Shown here: one piece after another, positions 1 through 6,467 of the stretch
Position numbering within the stretch: the first letter of the stretch is position 1
Layout of the letters: each line of letters begins with the position of its first letter
Assembly (NCBI GenBank): GCA_937952085.1
Contig: CALFYQ010000309.1
Span: 1 to 7,377, forward strand
Source: an uncultured Paracoccaceae bacterium
GTDB lineage: Bacteria > Pseudomonadota > Alphaproteobacteria > Rhodobacterales > Rhodobacteraceae
Reading direction: 5' to 3'
Length of the DNA stretch: 7,377 bases
The notes under the pieces: generated by a model
What the model was told of the DNA's origin: nothing
What the model saw: the letters and a program-made list of their open reading frames with translations, nothing else
Database searches by the model: none
Made by a program: the position numbers and the translations under genes

Positions 1-190
1 GATGGCGATCGCCGACGCCGACAAGCGCCGCGAGGTGATGGCGAAGATCGAGAAGATCATGCAGGACGAGGGCGTCATGGTTCAGCCCTACTGGCGCTCG
101 CTCTATCGCCACTACAAGGACACGGTGAAGGGCGCGGAGATGCATCCGACCTTCGAGATGCATCTAGACAAATACTCCATCGAGTCCTGA
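1..190 (+). CDS. Peptide-type ABC transporter solute-binding protein, C-terminal fragment
   Basis: This is the 3' end of a gene that begins before the window; the last 62 codons end at TGA 188-190, and the frame is open through base 2 with no convincing start. The fragment reads as the extreme C-terminus of a family 5 (DppA/OppA-type) extracellular solute-binding protein. An amphipathic helix (ADKRREVMAKIEKIMQDEG) is followed by VMVQPYWRSLYRHYKD and a short polar tail (HLDKYSIES). The pattern of a helix, then 'P-Y-W', then a closing 'M...D..K' strand is usual for these proteins. In the periplasm it would bind a peptide or another ligand and deliver it to the two permeases encoded just downstream. 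The assignment rests on this short tail plus the adjacent permease-permease-ATPase genes, so the ligand cannot be named. The ATG at 2-4 is internal, not the true start. Confidence 0.8.
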   Translation, partial: MAIADADKRREVMAKIEKIMQDEGVMVQPYWRSLYRHYKDTVKGAEMHPTFEMHLDKYSIES

Positions 191-197
191 TCTCGAT

Positions 198-226
198 GCG
201 GCGGGGGCCTTCCGGGTTCCCGCCGC
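198..226 (+). promoter_or_regulatory. Intercistronic stem-loop after the binding-protein gene
   Basis: GCGGCGGG (198-205) pairs perfectly with CCCGCCGC (219-226). The inner bases continue the helix with two G-T wobbles and two C-G pairs, leaving a very small loop around 210-214. It starts 7 nt after the binding-protein stop codon, and no T-run follows, so it does not look like a complete intrinsic terminator. Hairpins in this position in other binding-protein-dependent importers stabilise the upstream mRNA or partly attenuate transcription, giving more binding protein than permease. That role is inferred here. The rest of the 191-260 gap holds only the ribosome-binding site of the next gene. 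Confidence 0.55.
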
Positions 227-260
227 CCTCCCAGCGAGCCTTAGCGAGAGAGGGAGCCGA

Positions 261-1304
261 ATGACGACGTTTCTTCTGCGACGCGTCGGCGGGATGGTGC
301 TGACCGCACTTTGCCTGACCTTCGTGGTCTTCTTCCTCACCAATCTCGACCCGAACCTCGAGAAGCTGGCGAAGTCCGAAGGCTCCGTCCGCATGTCCGA
401 TGCAGACGTGGAGAGCTGGCTGGACAAGAACGGCTTCAGCCAGCCTCTCCTCGTCCGCTATGGGCAGTGGCTCGGCGTCGTGCCCTACAAGCACCCGGCG
501 CCGGATTCGGACGCGACCGTCACCTGCCGCGCCGCCGAACCGGGCGAGGAGCCGCCCACCTTCTGCGGCGTGCTCGAGGGCTACTGGGGCTATTCCACCG
601 TCTTCAAGGACCGGGTCGGCGGCATCATCGGCGGCAAGATCGCCGCGACGGGCGTGCTGATGTTCTGGGTCATGGTGGTGATGGTGCCGATGGCCCTGCT
701 GATCGGCGTCCTGGCCGGGATGCGGGAGGGGTCTCGCACCGACCGGTCGCTCTCCACCTTCTCCATCGCCACGACGGCGACGCCGGAATACGTCTCCGGC
801 GTCCTCTTCATCGTGATCTTCGCCTCCTCGGTAGGCGGGCTACGATGGTTCAAGGGCACCGCCACCTCGGCGATCGACAGCGGCGTGACCTTCGAGAACT
901 TCACCCTGCCGGTGCTGACCATGGCGCTCTACGGCATGGGCTACATCGCCCGGATGACCCGCGCCTCGATGGCCGAGGTGATGACGGCGCAATACATCCG
1001 CACCGCGCGGCTGAAGGGCGTCCGGTTCCGCGACGTGGTGCTGAAGCACGCGCTCCGGAACGCGCTGATCGCGCCCTTCACGGTCATCATGCTGCAGTTC
1101 CCGTGGCTGCTGACCGGCGTCGTGATCGTCGAGACCCTCTTCAACTACAAGGGCTTCGGCTGGCTGCTGGTGCAGGCGGCGGGGAACAACGACATCGACC
1201 TCCTGCTCGGCTGCTCGGTCGTGGCGGTCTTCGTCGTGCTGGTGACGCAGCTGATCTCGGACATCGGCTACGTCTATCTCAACCCGCGCATCCGCGTCCG
1301 CTGA
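261..1304 (+). CDS. DppB-like ABC transporter permease
   Basis: This 347-residue inner-membrane protein is one of the two pore subunits of a peptide-type importer (binding-protein-dependent permease, DppB/OppB class). Six hydrophobic segments fall near residues 9-28, 129-153, 168-190, 212-230, 266-291 and 313-338. The N-terminus (LLRRVGGMVLTALCLTFVVF) is the usual DppB start. The cytoplasmic EAA loop that contacts the ATPase lies around 245-270 (YIRTARLKGV...LKHALRNAL). The end, NPRIRVR, matches the common 'NPRIR' tail. A long periplasmic loop (about 30-128) carries two cysteines, C89 and C102, that could form a disulfide. The ATG at 261 is preceded by AGGGAG at 251-256. The stop is 11 nt before the next permease. 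The family call is firm; the substrate is unknown, as DppB-type permeases also serve peptide, nickel, heme and sugar importers. Confidence 0.93.
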   Translation: MTTFLLRRVGGMVLTALCLTFVVFFLTNLDPNLEKLAKSEGSVRMSDADVESWLDKNGFSQPLLVRYGQWLGVVPYKHPAPDSDATVTCRAAEPGEEPPTFCGVLEGYWGYSTVFKDRVGGIIGGKIAATGVLMFWVMVVMVPMALLIGVLAGMREGSRTDRSLSTFSIATTATPEYVSGVLFIVIFASSVGGLRWFKGTATSAIDSGVTFENFTLPVLTMALYGMGYIARMTRASMAEVMTAQYIRTARLKGVRFRDVVLKHALRNALIAPFTVIMLQFPWLLTGVVIVETLFNYKGFGWLLVQAAGNNDIDLLLGCSVVAVFVVLVTQLISDIGYVYLNPRIRVR

Positions 1305-1315
1305 GGGGAAAGATC

Positions 1316-2470
1316 ATGGAACCTCTCGGCTGGGGCGCGATCATCGGGCGGATGTTCGTCCAGTTCATCCCCGTCTGGATCGCGCTGGCGCTCGTCTTCC
1401 TCGTCTCGATCCGGTTCAAGAAGCGGCTCGGCCTCTATGGCAAGCTGATGAACTCGCCGGTCGGCATGATCGGGCTGGCGCTGGTGCTCTTCTGGGTCTT
1501 CACCGCGCTCTTCGCCGACTGGGTGGCGACCTTCGCGCCGCTCGACCAGGTGGCGCAGCTGAAGAACAAGGCCCCGGGCCTGCCGCACCCGGAGATCGAG
1601 GGGGCCTATTACCTCCTCGGCGGCGACAATCTCGGGCGGGACGTGTTCTCGCGGATGGTCTACGGCTCGCAATCGGTGCTTTCGATCGCGCCGCTCGCCA
1701 CCCTCTTCGCCTTCATGGTGGGGGTGACGCTCGGGCTGCCGGCCGGCTATCTCGGCGGGCGGATGGATGCGGGGCTCTCCTTCCTCGCCAACCTCGTCCT
1801 CGCCTTCCCGGTGATCCTGCTCTTCTACCTCCTCGTCACGCCGGAGATGCGTGAAACGGGGATTCCGCAGGTCATGGCCGGGGTGCTATTCCTCTTCCCG
1901 ATCATCTTCTTCTGGGTGTTCTTCTATAGCCGCTACGAGACGCGGCCGGAGCTGATGTGGCCGCTCCTCGCCGGGACGGTGGTGTTCGGCGGCTGGGCCT
2001 ATTCCGGGCTCGCCTTCAACGCCGACCCGACCGGCGTCTTCGCAATGGACGCGAACCTTCTCAACGTCTTCGTCTCGGTCGTGTTCGTGAATTCGCCGGG
2101 CGTCTTCCGTATCGTCCGCGGCCTCGCCATGGACATCAAGACGCGGGACTATGTGGCGGCGGCCCAGACCCGCGGCGAGGGCCCGTTCTACATCATGCTC
2201 TGGGAGATCCTGCCGAACGCCCGCGGGCCGCTGATCGTCGATTTCTGCCTTCGCATCGGCTACACGACGATCCTGCTCGGCACGCTCGGCTTCTTCGGCC
2301 TCGGGGTCAGCCCGGAGAGCCCGGACTGGGGCTCCACCATCAACGAGGGGCGGAAGCTCCTCTCGATCTATCCGCACCCCGCGCTGCCGCCGGCCCTGGC
2401 GTTGATGAGCCTCGTTCTCGGGCTCAACTTCCTCGCCGACGGGCTCCGCGAACAGTCGCTCAAGGACTAG
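1316..2470 (+). CDS. DppC-like ABC transporter permease, enlarged
   Basis: This is the second pore subunit, 384 residues in the inner membrane. DppC hallmarks are clear: LGGDNLGRDVFSRMVYG at 101-117, the EAA loop at about 278-302 (DYVAAAQTRGEGP...EILPNARGP), then FFGLGVSPESPDWGS at 326-340 and the tail FLADGLRE at 372-379. Typical DppC proteins have about 300 residues. The excess here comes from an extra hydrophobic N-terminal segment (about 15-32) and an insertion at about 175-245 with two further hydrophobic stretches (about 187-205 and 214-232), placed before the EAA loop. The reading frame is open well upstream across the preceding gene, but the ATG at 1316 is chosen because GAGGGG at 1303-1308 gives a 7-nt spacing and everything upstream overlaps the DppB-like gene. 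TAG 2468-2470 overlaps the Shine-Dalgarno sequence of the next gene. The substrate is not identifiable. Confidence 0.93.
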   Translation: MEPLGWGAIIGRMFVQFIPVWIALALVFLVSIRFKKRLGLYGKLMNSPVGMIGLALVLFWVFTALFADWVATFAPLDQVAQLKNKAPGLPHPEIEGAYYLLGGDNLGRDVFSRMVYGSQSVLSIAPLATLFAFMVGVTLGLPAGYLGGRMDAGLSFLANLVLAFPVILLFYLLVTPEMRETGIPQVMAGVLFLFPIIFFWVFFYSRYETRPELMWPLLAGTVVFGGWAYSGLAFNADPTGVFAMDANLLNVFVSVVFVNSPGVFRIVRGLAMDIKTRDYVAAAQTRGEGPFYIMLWEILPNARGPLIVDFCLRIGYTTILLGTLGFFGLGVSPESPDWGSTINEGRKLLSIYPHPALPPALALMSLVLGLNFLADGLREQSLKD

Positions 2471-2474
2471 GAGG
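2469..2474 (+). promoter_or_regulatory. Shine-Dalgarno sequence of the fused ATPase gene
   Basis: A perfect AGGAGG begins inside the TAG stop of the DppC-like gene and ends 5 nt before the ATG at 2480. It fixes the ATPase start and implies that a ribosome finishing the permease can restart directly, so the two are probably coupled in translation. Confidence 0.85.
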
Positions 2475-2479
2475 CGCGC

Positions 2480-4567
2480 ATGTCGGAGAGCTACGACGGC
2501 CCGATCCTGGAGATCGAAAACCTCCACATCTCCTTCTTCACCCAGGGGGGCGAGATCCCCGCGGTGATGGACTTCTCCTGCACCGTGATGCCGGGCGAGG
2601 CGATGGGCCTTGTCGGCGAGTCGGGCTGCGGCAAGTCCACCGTCGCGCTCGGCGTGATGCAGGACCTCGGCAAGAACGGCCGCATCGTCGGCGGCGCGAT
2701 CAAGTTCAAGGGGCGGGACCTCGCGAGCTATTCCGAGGAGGAGCTGCGGCAGATCCGCGGCTCCGAGATCGCGATGATCTACCAGGAGCCGATGGCCTCG
2801 CTGAACCCGGCGATGAAGATCGGCAGGCAGCTCATGGAAGTTCCGATGATCCATCGGGGCATGGGCAAGCAGGAGGCCTACGAGCGCGCGCTGGAGATGG
2901 TGACGGCGGTCAAGCTGCCGGACCCGGCGCGGATCCTGAACTCCTATCCGCACCAGCTTTCCGGCGGCCAGCAGCAGCGCATCGTCATCGCCATGGCGCT
3001 GATGGCGAAACCCTCGCTCCTGATCCTTGACGAGCCGACCACCGCGCTCGACGTGACGGTCGAGGCCGCCATCGTCGACCTGGTGAAGGAGCTCGGCGAG
3101 ACCTACGGCGCCTCGATGCTCTTCATCAGCCACAATCTCGGGCTGGTGCTGGAGGTCTGCGACCGGCTCTGCGTGATGTATTCGGGCGAGGCGGTGGAGA
3201 CCGGCTCGATCCGGCAGGTCTTCGACAAGATGCGGCACCCCTACACGCAGGGCCTCTTCCGCTCGATCCCGCTGCCGGGGGCCGACAAGCGCGCCCGCCC
3301 GCTCGTCTCCATTCCCGGCAACTTCCCGCTGCCGAACGAGCGGCCGCCGGGCTGCAATTTCGGGCCGCGCTGCGCCTATTTCGAGACGGGCCGCTGCGAC
3401 GCGAAGGACGTGCCGATGGCCGAAGTGCCGGGGGACGACCGGCACGGCACGCGCTGCTTCCGCTGGAACGAGATCGACTGGGCCGCGCCGCCGGCCGCGC
3501 AGGAAAGCGTCGCCGCCGCGGAGCCGGGCGACGTGGTGCTGAAGGTGGACGACCTCCAGAAATACTACGAGGTCAGCCGCTCCGCCTTCCGGGGCGGGAC
3601 GACCCGCGTCGTCAAGGCGAACGAGACGCTCTCCTTCGAGGCGCGGGAGGCGGAGACGCTGGCCATCGTCGGCGAGTCGGGTTGCGGCAAGTCCACCCTC
3701 GCCAAGGTGCTGATGGGGCTCGAGACGGCGACGGGCGGCGAGGTGAAACTCGCCAACTTCGACATCTCCGAGGTCGAGATCGAAAAGCGGGACACCGAGA
3801 CGGTCGCGGCCATCCAGATGGTCTTCCAGAACCCGTTCGACACGCTGAACCCGTCCCACACGATCGGCGCGCAGATCATGCGCGTTCTGGAGAAATTCAA
3901 GGTGGGCAAGACCCAGGCCGAGCGGGAGGAGCGGATGCTCCAGCTTCTCGACCTGGTGAAGCTCCCCCGCGCCTTCGCCAAGCGGATGCCGCGGCAGCTT
4001 TCGGGCGGCCAGAAGCAGCGCATCGGCATCGCCCGCGCCTTCGCCGGCGACGCCAAGGTGGTGGTGGCGGACGAGCCGGTCTCGGCGCTCGACGTCTCTG
4101 TCCAGGCCGCCGTCACCCAGCTCCTGATGGAGATCCAGCGCGAGCGGCGGACGACGATGCTCTTCATCAGCCACGATCTTTCCATCGTGCGATATCTCTC
4201 CGACCGCGTGATGGTGATGTATCTCGGCCATGTGGTGGAGATCGGCTCGACCGAGCAGGTCTTCGCCCCGCCCTATCACCCCTATACCGAAGCGCTCCTC
4301 TCCGCGGTGCCGATCGCCGACACCAAGGTGAAGAAGCGGCACATCGTGCTCGAAGGGGACATCCCCTCGGCGATGAACCCGCCGCCGGGCTGCCCGTTCC
4401 AGACCCGATGCCCGAGGAAGGCCTCGGTGCCGGGCGGGCTCTGCGAGCGCGAGGTGCCGCCGATGGTGACGCTGGCCGAAGGGCACCGCATCAAGTGCCA
4501 CCTGCCGGCCGAGGTGCTGGAGGCGATGGAGCCGGTGATCCAGATCGAGGCGACGGCGGCGGAGTGA
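2480..4567 (+). CDS. Fused DppD-DppF-type dipeptide/oligopeptide ABC transporter ATPase
   Basis: This 695-residue cytoplasmic protein contains two complete ABC ATPase domains and would energise the two upstream permeases alone, instead of a DppD/DppF pair. Domain 1 has Walker A GESGCGKST at 46-54, Q-loop Q102, signature LSGGQ at 160-164, Walker B LLILDEP at 180-186 and switch H218. Domain 2 has Walker A at 398-406, Q450, LSGGQ at 507-511, Walker B VVVADEP at 527-533 and H565. No catalytic residue is missing, so both ATP sites look competent. Each half ends with the oligopeptide-transporter C-terminal region: HPYTQGLFRSIP (253-264) with PPGCNFGPRC (289-298), and HPYTEALLSAVP (600-611) with PPGCPFQTRC (635-644). 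Each of these tails holds four cysteines (292/298/306/326 and 638/644/655/673), a set that holds a [4Fe-4S] cluster in some OppD/DppD-type proteins. A low-complexity Ala/Pro linker (about 335-350) joins the halves. The 9-nt gap to the permease shows one operon. Confidence 0.95.
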   Translation: MSESYDGPILEIENLHISFFTQGGEIPAVMDFSCTVMPGEAMGLVGESGCGKSTVALGVMQDLGKNGRIVGGAIKFKGRDLASYSEEELRQIRGSEIAMIYQEPMASLNPAMKIGRQLMEVPMIHRGMGKQEAYERALEMVTAVKLPDPARILNSYPHQLSGGQQQRIVIAMALMAKPSLLILDEPTTALDVTVEAAIVDLVKELGETYGASMLFISHNLGLVLEVCDRLCVMYSGEAVETGSIRQVFDKMRHPYTQGLFRSIPLPGADKRARPLVSIPGNFPLPNERPPGCNFGPRCAYFETGRCDAKDVPMAEVPGDDRHGTRCFRWNEIDWAAPPAAQESVAAAEPGDVVLKVDDLQKYYEVSRSAFRGGTTRVVKANETLSFEAREAETLAIVGESGCGKSTLAKVLMGLETATGGEVKLANFDISEVEIEKRDTETVAAIQMVFQNPFDTLNPSHTIGAQIMRVLEKFKVGKTQAEREERMLQLLDLVKLPRAFAKRMPRQLSGGQKQRIGIARAFAGDAKVVVADEPVSALDVSVQAAVTQLLMEIQRERRTTMLFISHDLSIVRYLSDRVMVMYLGHVVEIGSTEQVFAPPYHPYTEALLSAVPIADTKVKKRHIVLEGDIPSAMNPPPGCPFQTRCPRKASVPGGLCEREVPPMVTLAEGHRIKCHLPAEVLEAMEPVIQIEATAAE

Positions 4568-4573
4568 GCCGGC

Positions 4574-4593
4574 GCGGCGCGGCGTTGCGCCGC
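4574..4593 (+). terminator. Weak GC-rich hairpin between the peptide and choline operons
   Basis: GCGGCGC (4574-4580) pairs with GCGCCGC (4587-4593) around a 6-nt loop, starting 6 nt after the ATPase stop. It could act as a partial terminator for the peptide importer operon. No T-run follows (the next bases are CGCCCTCCGG), and the GC-rich repeat allows several alternative pairings, so the call is weak. Confidence 0.3.
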
Positions 4594-4612
4594 CGCCCTC
4601 CGGTGCTAGAGT
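4585..4612 (+). promoter_or_regulatory. Candidate promoter for choXWV
   Basis: In the 92-nt gap before choX, TGCTAGAGT (4604-4612) resembles an extended -10 element: TG, one base, then TAGAGT, which matches TATAAT at 4 of 6 positions. TTGCGC at 4585-4590 lies 16 nt upstream and shares only the TTG core of the -35 consensus. Transcription would start near 4619, giving a leader of about 40 nt. The -35 half overlaps the GC hairpin. Read by eye only. No clear palindrome for a regulator such as BetI was seen. Confidence 0.33.
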
Positions 4613-4644
4613 TTCATCAACGCCGCGAAAGACGCGGGAACAAC

Positions 4645-4650
4645 AGGGAG
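4645..4650 (+). promoter_or_regulatory. Shine-Dalgarno sequence of choX
   Basis: AGGGAG lies 9 nt before the ATG at 4660 and 6 nt before an adjacent in-frame GTG at 4657. Either start gives the same signal peptide apart from one residue. The same hexamer precedes the DppB-like gene at 251-256. Confidence 0.6.
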
Positions 4651-4659
4651 CATCGGGTG

Positions 4660-5601
4660 ATGCGCGGGATCATCTTCGCGGCCGCGGCCGCTTTCGTCGC
4701 CGGAACCGTCGGGGCCGCCCAGGCGGCGGAGCCGGAAAGTTGCGGCGAGGTCACCTTCTCCGATGTCGGCTGGACCGACATCACCGCGACCACGGCGCTC
4801 ACCACCACCGTGCTGAAGGCGCTCGGCTACGAGACCGACGTGAAGGTGCTTTCGGTGCCGGTCACCTACGCCTCGCTGGCGAGCGGGGATGTGGATGTGT
4901 TCCTCGGCAACTGGATGCCGACCATGGAGGCGGACATCGCCCCCTATCGCGACGCCGGCACGGTGGAGACGGTGCGGACCAACCTCGAAGGCGCGAAATA
5001 CACGCTCGCCGTCTCCCAGTCGCTCGCAGACAAGGGGCTGAAGGACTTCGCCGACATCGCGAAGTTCAAGGACGAGCTCGACGGCAAGATCTACGGCATC
5101 GAGCCCGGCAATGACGGCAACCGGCTGATCCTCGACATGATCGAGGCGGACGCGTTCGGGCTGAAGGGCTTCGAGCTGGTCGAAAGCTCGGAACAGGGGA
5201 TGCTGGCGCAGGCCAAGCGCGCCGAGAGCCGCGGCGAGGCGGTGGTCTTCCTCGGTTGGGAGCCGCATCCGATGAACGCCAACCTGAAGATGGCCTATCT
5301 CACCGGCGGCGACGATTTCTTCGGCCCGAATCTCGGTGGCGCCACGGTGCTCACCAATGTCCGCAAGGGCTATGTCGCGGAATGCCCGAACGTGGGCAAA
5401 CTGCTCGAGAACCTCGAGTTTTCCCTCGCCATGGAGAATGAGGTGATGGGCAAGATCCTCGATGAAGGCGAGGACCCGGAGAAGGCCGCCGCCGCCTGGC
5501 TGAAGGCGAACCCCGCGGCGCTCGACGACTGGCTCGCCGGCGTGACCACCAAGGATGGCGGCGACGGCATGGCCGCCGTGAAGGGCGCGCTCGGCCTCTG
5601 A
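4660..5601 (+). CDS. choX: Choline-binding periplasmic protein ChoX
   Basis: This 313-residue precursor is the solute receptor of the ChoXWV choline importer. A signal peptide spans residues 1 to about 22 (MRGIIFAAAAAFVAGTVGAA, cleavage after AQA), so the mature protein is periplasmic. The choline pocket described for S. meliloti ChoX, an aromatic box plus an aspartate (W43, D45, W90, Y119, N156, W205 as I recall that numbering), is fully present here as W38, D40, W85, Y114, N151 and W200, each shifted by exactly five. They sit in VGWTD, GNWMP, GAKYT, GNDGN and FLGWEPHP. Two cysteines, C28 and C242, could pair as a periplasmic disulfide. The fold is the OpuAC-like glycine betaine/choline-binding class, and the length fits the family. 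The open frame extends far upstream, but only as a shadow of the ATPase; the start is set by the signal peptide and AGGGAG at 4645-4650. A GTG at 4657 is an alternative start. Confidence 0.94.
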   Translation: MRGIIFAAAAAFVAGTVGAAQAAEPESCGEVTFSDVGWTDITATTALTTTVLKALGYETDVKVLSVPVTYASLASGDVDVFLGNWMPTMEADIAPYRDAGTVETVRTNLEGAKYTLAVSQSLADKGLKDFADIAKFKDELDGKIYGIEPGNDGNRLILDMIEADAFGLKGFELVESSEQGMLAQAKRAESRGEAVVFLGWEPHPMNANLKMAYLTGGDDFFGPNLGGATVLTNVRKGYVAECPNVGKLLENLEFSLAMENEVMGKILDEGEDPEKAAAAWLKANPAALDDWLAGVTTKDGGDGMAAVKGALGL

Positions 5602-5602
5602 C

Positions 5603-5624
5603 CGGCCCTTGGGGGGAGGGGCCG
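5603..5624 (+). promoter_or_regulatory. Hairpin covering the choW ribosome-binding site
   Basis: CGGCCCTT (5603-5610) pairs with AGGGGCCG (5617-5624), with one T-G wobble and a loop of six Gs (5611-5616). The helix begins 1 nt after the choX stop and ends at the base before the choW ATG. The only purine-rich Shine-Dalgarno candidate (GGGGGAGG, 5612-5619) lies in the loop and the 3' arm. Such a structure would hold choW translation low unless ribosomes finishing choX disrupt the 5' arm. Pairing is seen in the sequence; the regulatory effect is inferred. Confidence 0.5.
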
Positions 5625-6467
5625 ATGATCGACTGGCTGGAAGAACACAAGCTGCCGATCGGCCCCTGGGCCAAGGCGGGGGTGGACTGGCTGACGCTCC
5701 ATGGCCGCTGGTTCTTCGACGGGCTGTCGGCGGCGATCGAGGCCTTCATCGAGGCGGTGCTCTGGGTGCTCCAAACGCCCCACCCGCTGATCGTGATCGC
5801 GCTTGTCGCGCTTCTGGCGTGGCGGGTCCGGCGCTCCATCGGTTTCGCCGTCTTCGCAGCGGCCGGCCTCCTCCTCATCGTCAACCAGGGCTACTGGGAG
5901 GAGACGACCGAGACGCTGGCGCTCGTCCTCTCCGCCACTGCGGTCTCGATGGCGGTGGGGGTGCCGCTCGGCGTCGCCGCGGCGCGGCGGCGCTGGCTCT
6001 GGGTGGCGATGCGCCCGGTGCTCGACCTGATGCAGACGATCCCGACCTTCGTCTATCTCATCCCCGCGCTCATCCTCTTCGGCCTCGGCATGGTGCCGGG
6101 GTTGATCGCGACGGTGATCTTCGCCATCCCGGCGCCGATCCGGCTCACCTATCTCGGCGTCACCTCGACGCCGCGCGCGCTGGTCGAGGCCGGCGAGGCC
6201 TTCGGCGCGACGCGCTGGCAGCTTCTGACCAAGGTGGAGCTGCCCTGGGCGCTGCCGCAGATCATGGCCGGGCTGACCCAGTGCATCATGCTCTCGCTCT
6301 CGATGGTGGTGATCGCGGCGCTGGTCGGCGCGGACGGGCTCGGCGTGCCGACGCTCCGCGCGCTCAACTCCGTGAACGTGGCGCGGGGCTTCGAGGTGGG
6401 CGTCGCGATCGTCCTTGTCGCCATCATCCTCGACCGCCTCTTCCCGAGCCCGGAGGACCGGAAGTGA
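5625..6467 (+). CDS. choW: Choline ABC transporter permease ChoW
   Basis: This 280-residue inner-membrane permease of the ProW/OpuAB class forms the pore of the choline importer, presumably as a homodimer, since only one permease gene is present. A roughly 50-residue N-terminal part with an amphipathic stretch (about 30-50) precedes hydrophobic segments near 53-67, 73-88, 97-120, 132-155, 157-172, 213-236 and 256-272. The cytoplasmic EAA loop is at about 188-212 (EAGEAFGATRWQLLTKVELP), the contact surface for ChoV. MQTIPTFVYLIP (136-147) and GADGLGVPTLRALN (235-248) are typical of glycine betaine/choline permeases. The ATG at 5625 follows the purine-rich GGGGGAGG. Its TGA overlaps the choV start. 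The ProW-class assignment is certain; the choline specificity comes from the ChoX neighbour. Confidence 0.93.
   Translation: MIDWLEEHKLPIGPWAKAGVDWLTLHGRWFFDGLSAAIEAFIEAVLWVLQTPHPLIVIALVALLAWRVRRSIGFAVFAAAGLLLIVNQGYWEETTETLALVLSATAVSMAVGVPLGVAAARRRWLWVAMRPVLDLMQTIPTFVYLIPALILFGLGMVPGLIATVIFAIPAPIRLTYLGVTSTPRALVEAGEAFGATRWQLLTKVELPWALPQIMAGLTQCIMLSLSMVVIAALVGADGLGVPTLRALNSVNVARGFEVGVAIVLVAIILDRLFPSPEDRK

Noticed and set aside
311..1315. In-frame extension of the DppC-like permease far upstream of 1316
   Set aside because: The extension overlaps the whole DppB-like gene in another frame, is Arg/Gly/Ala-rich and non-membrane-like, and a good ribosome-binding site precedes the ATG at 1316.
1957..3030. 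357-codon + strand frame across the permease-ATPase junction
   Set aside because: It is an alternate-frame shadow, Arg/Pro/Gly-rich, covering parts of two well-supported genes.
1886..4501. 871-codon open frame on the minus strand
   Set aside because: It is antisense to the DppC-like permease and the fused ATPase, which have unmistakable motifs. The frame is rich in His, Arg, Asp and Leu with no recognisable domain, as expected when high-GC codons are read in reverse.
4574..4593. A full intrinsic terminator after the ATPase gene
   Set aside because: The stem is only 7 bp and no T-run follows, so it is reported only as a weak candidate.
3682..4656. In-frame extension upstream of choX
   Set aside because: It overlaps the fused ATPase in another frame and would bury the signal peptide inside a long protein; the ATG at 4660 gives a proper signal peptide with a Shine-Dalgarno sequence.
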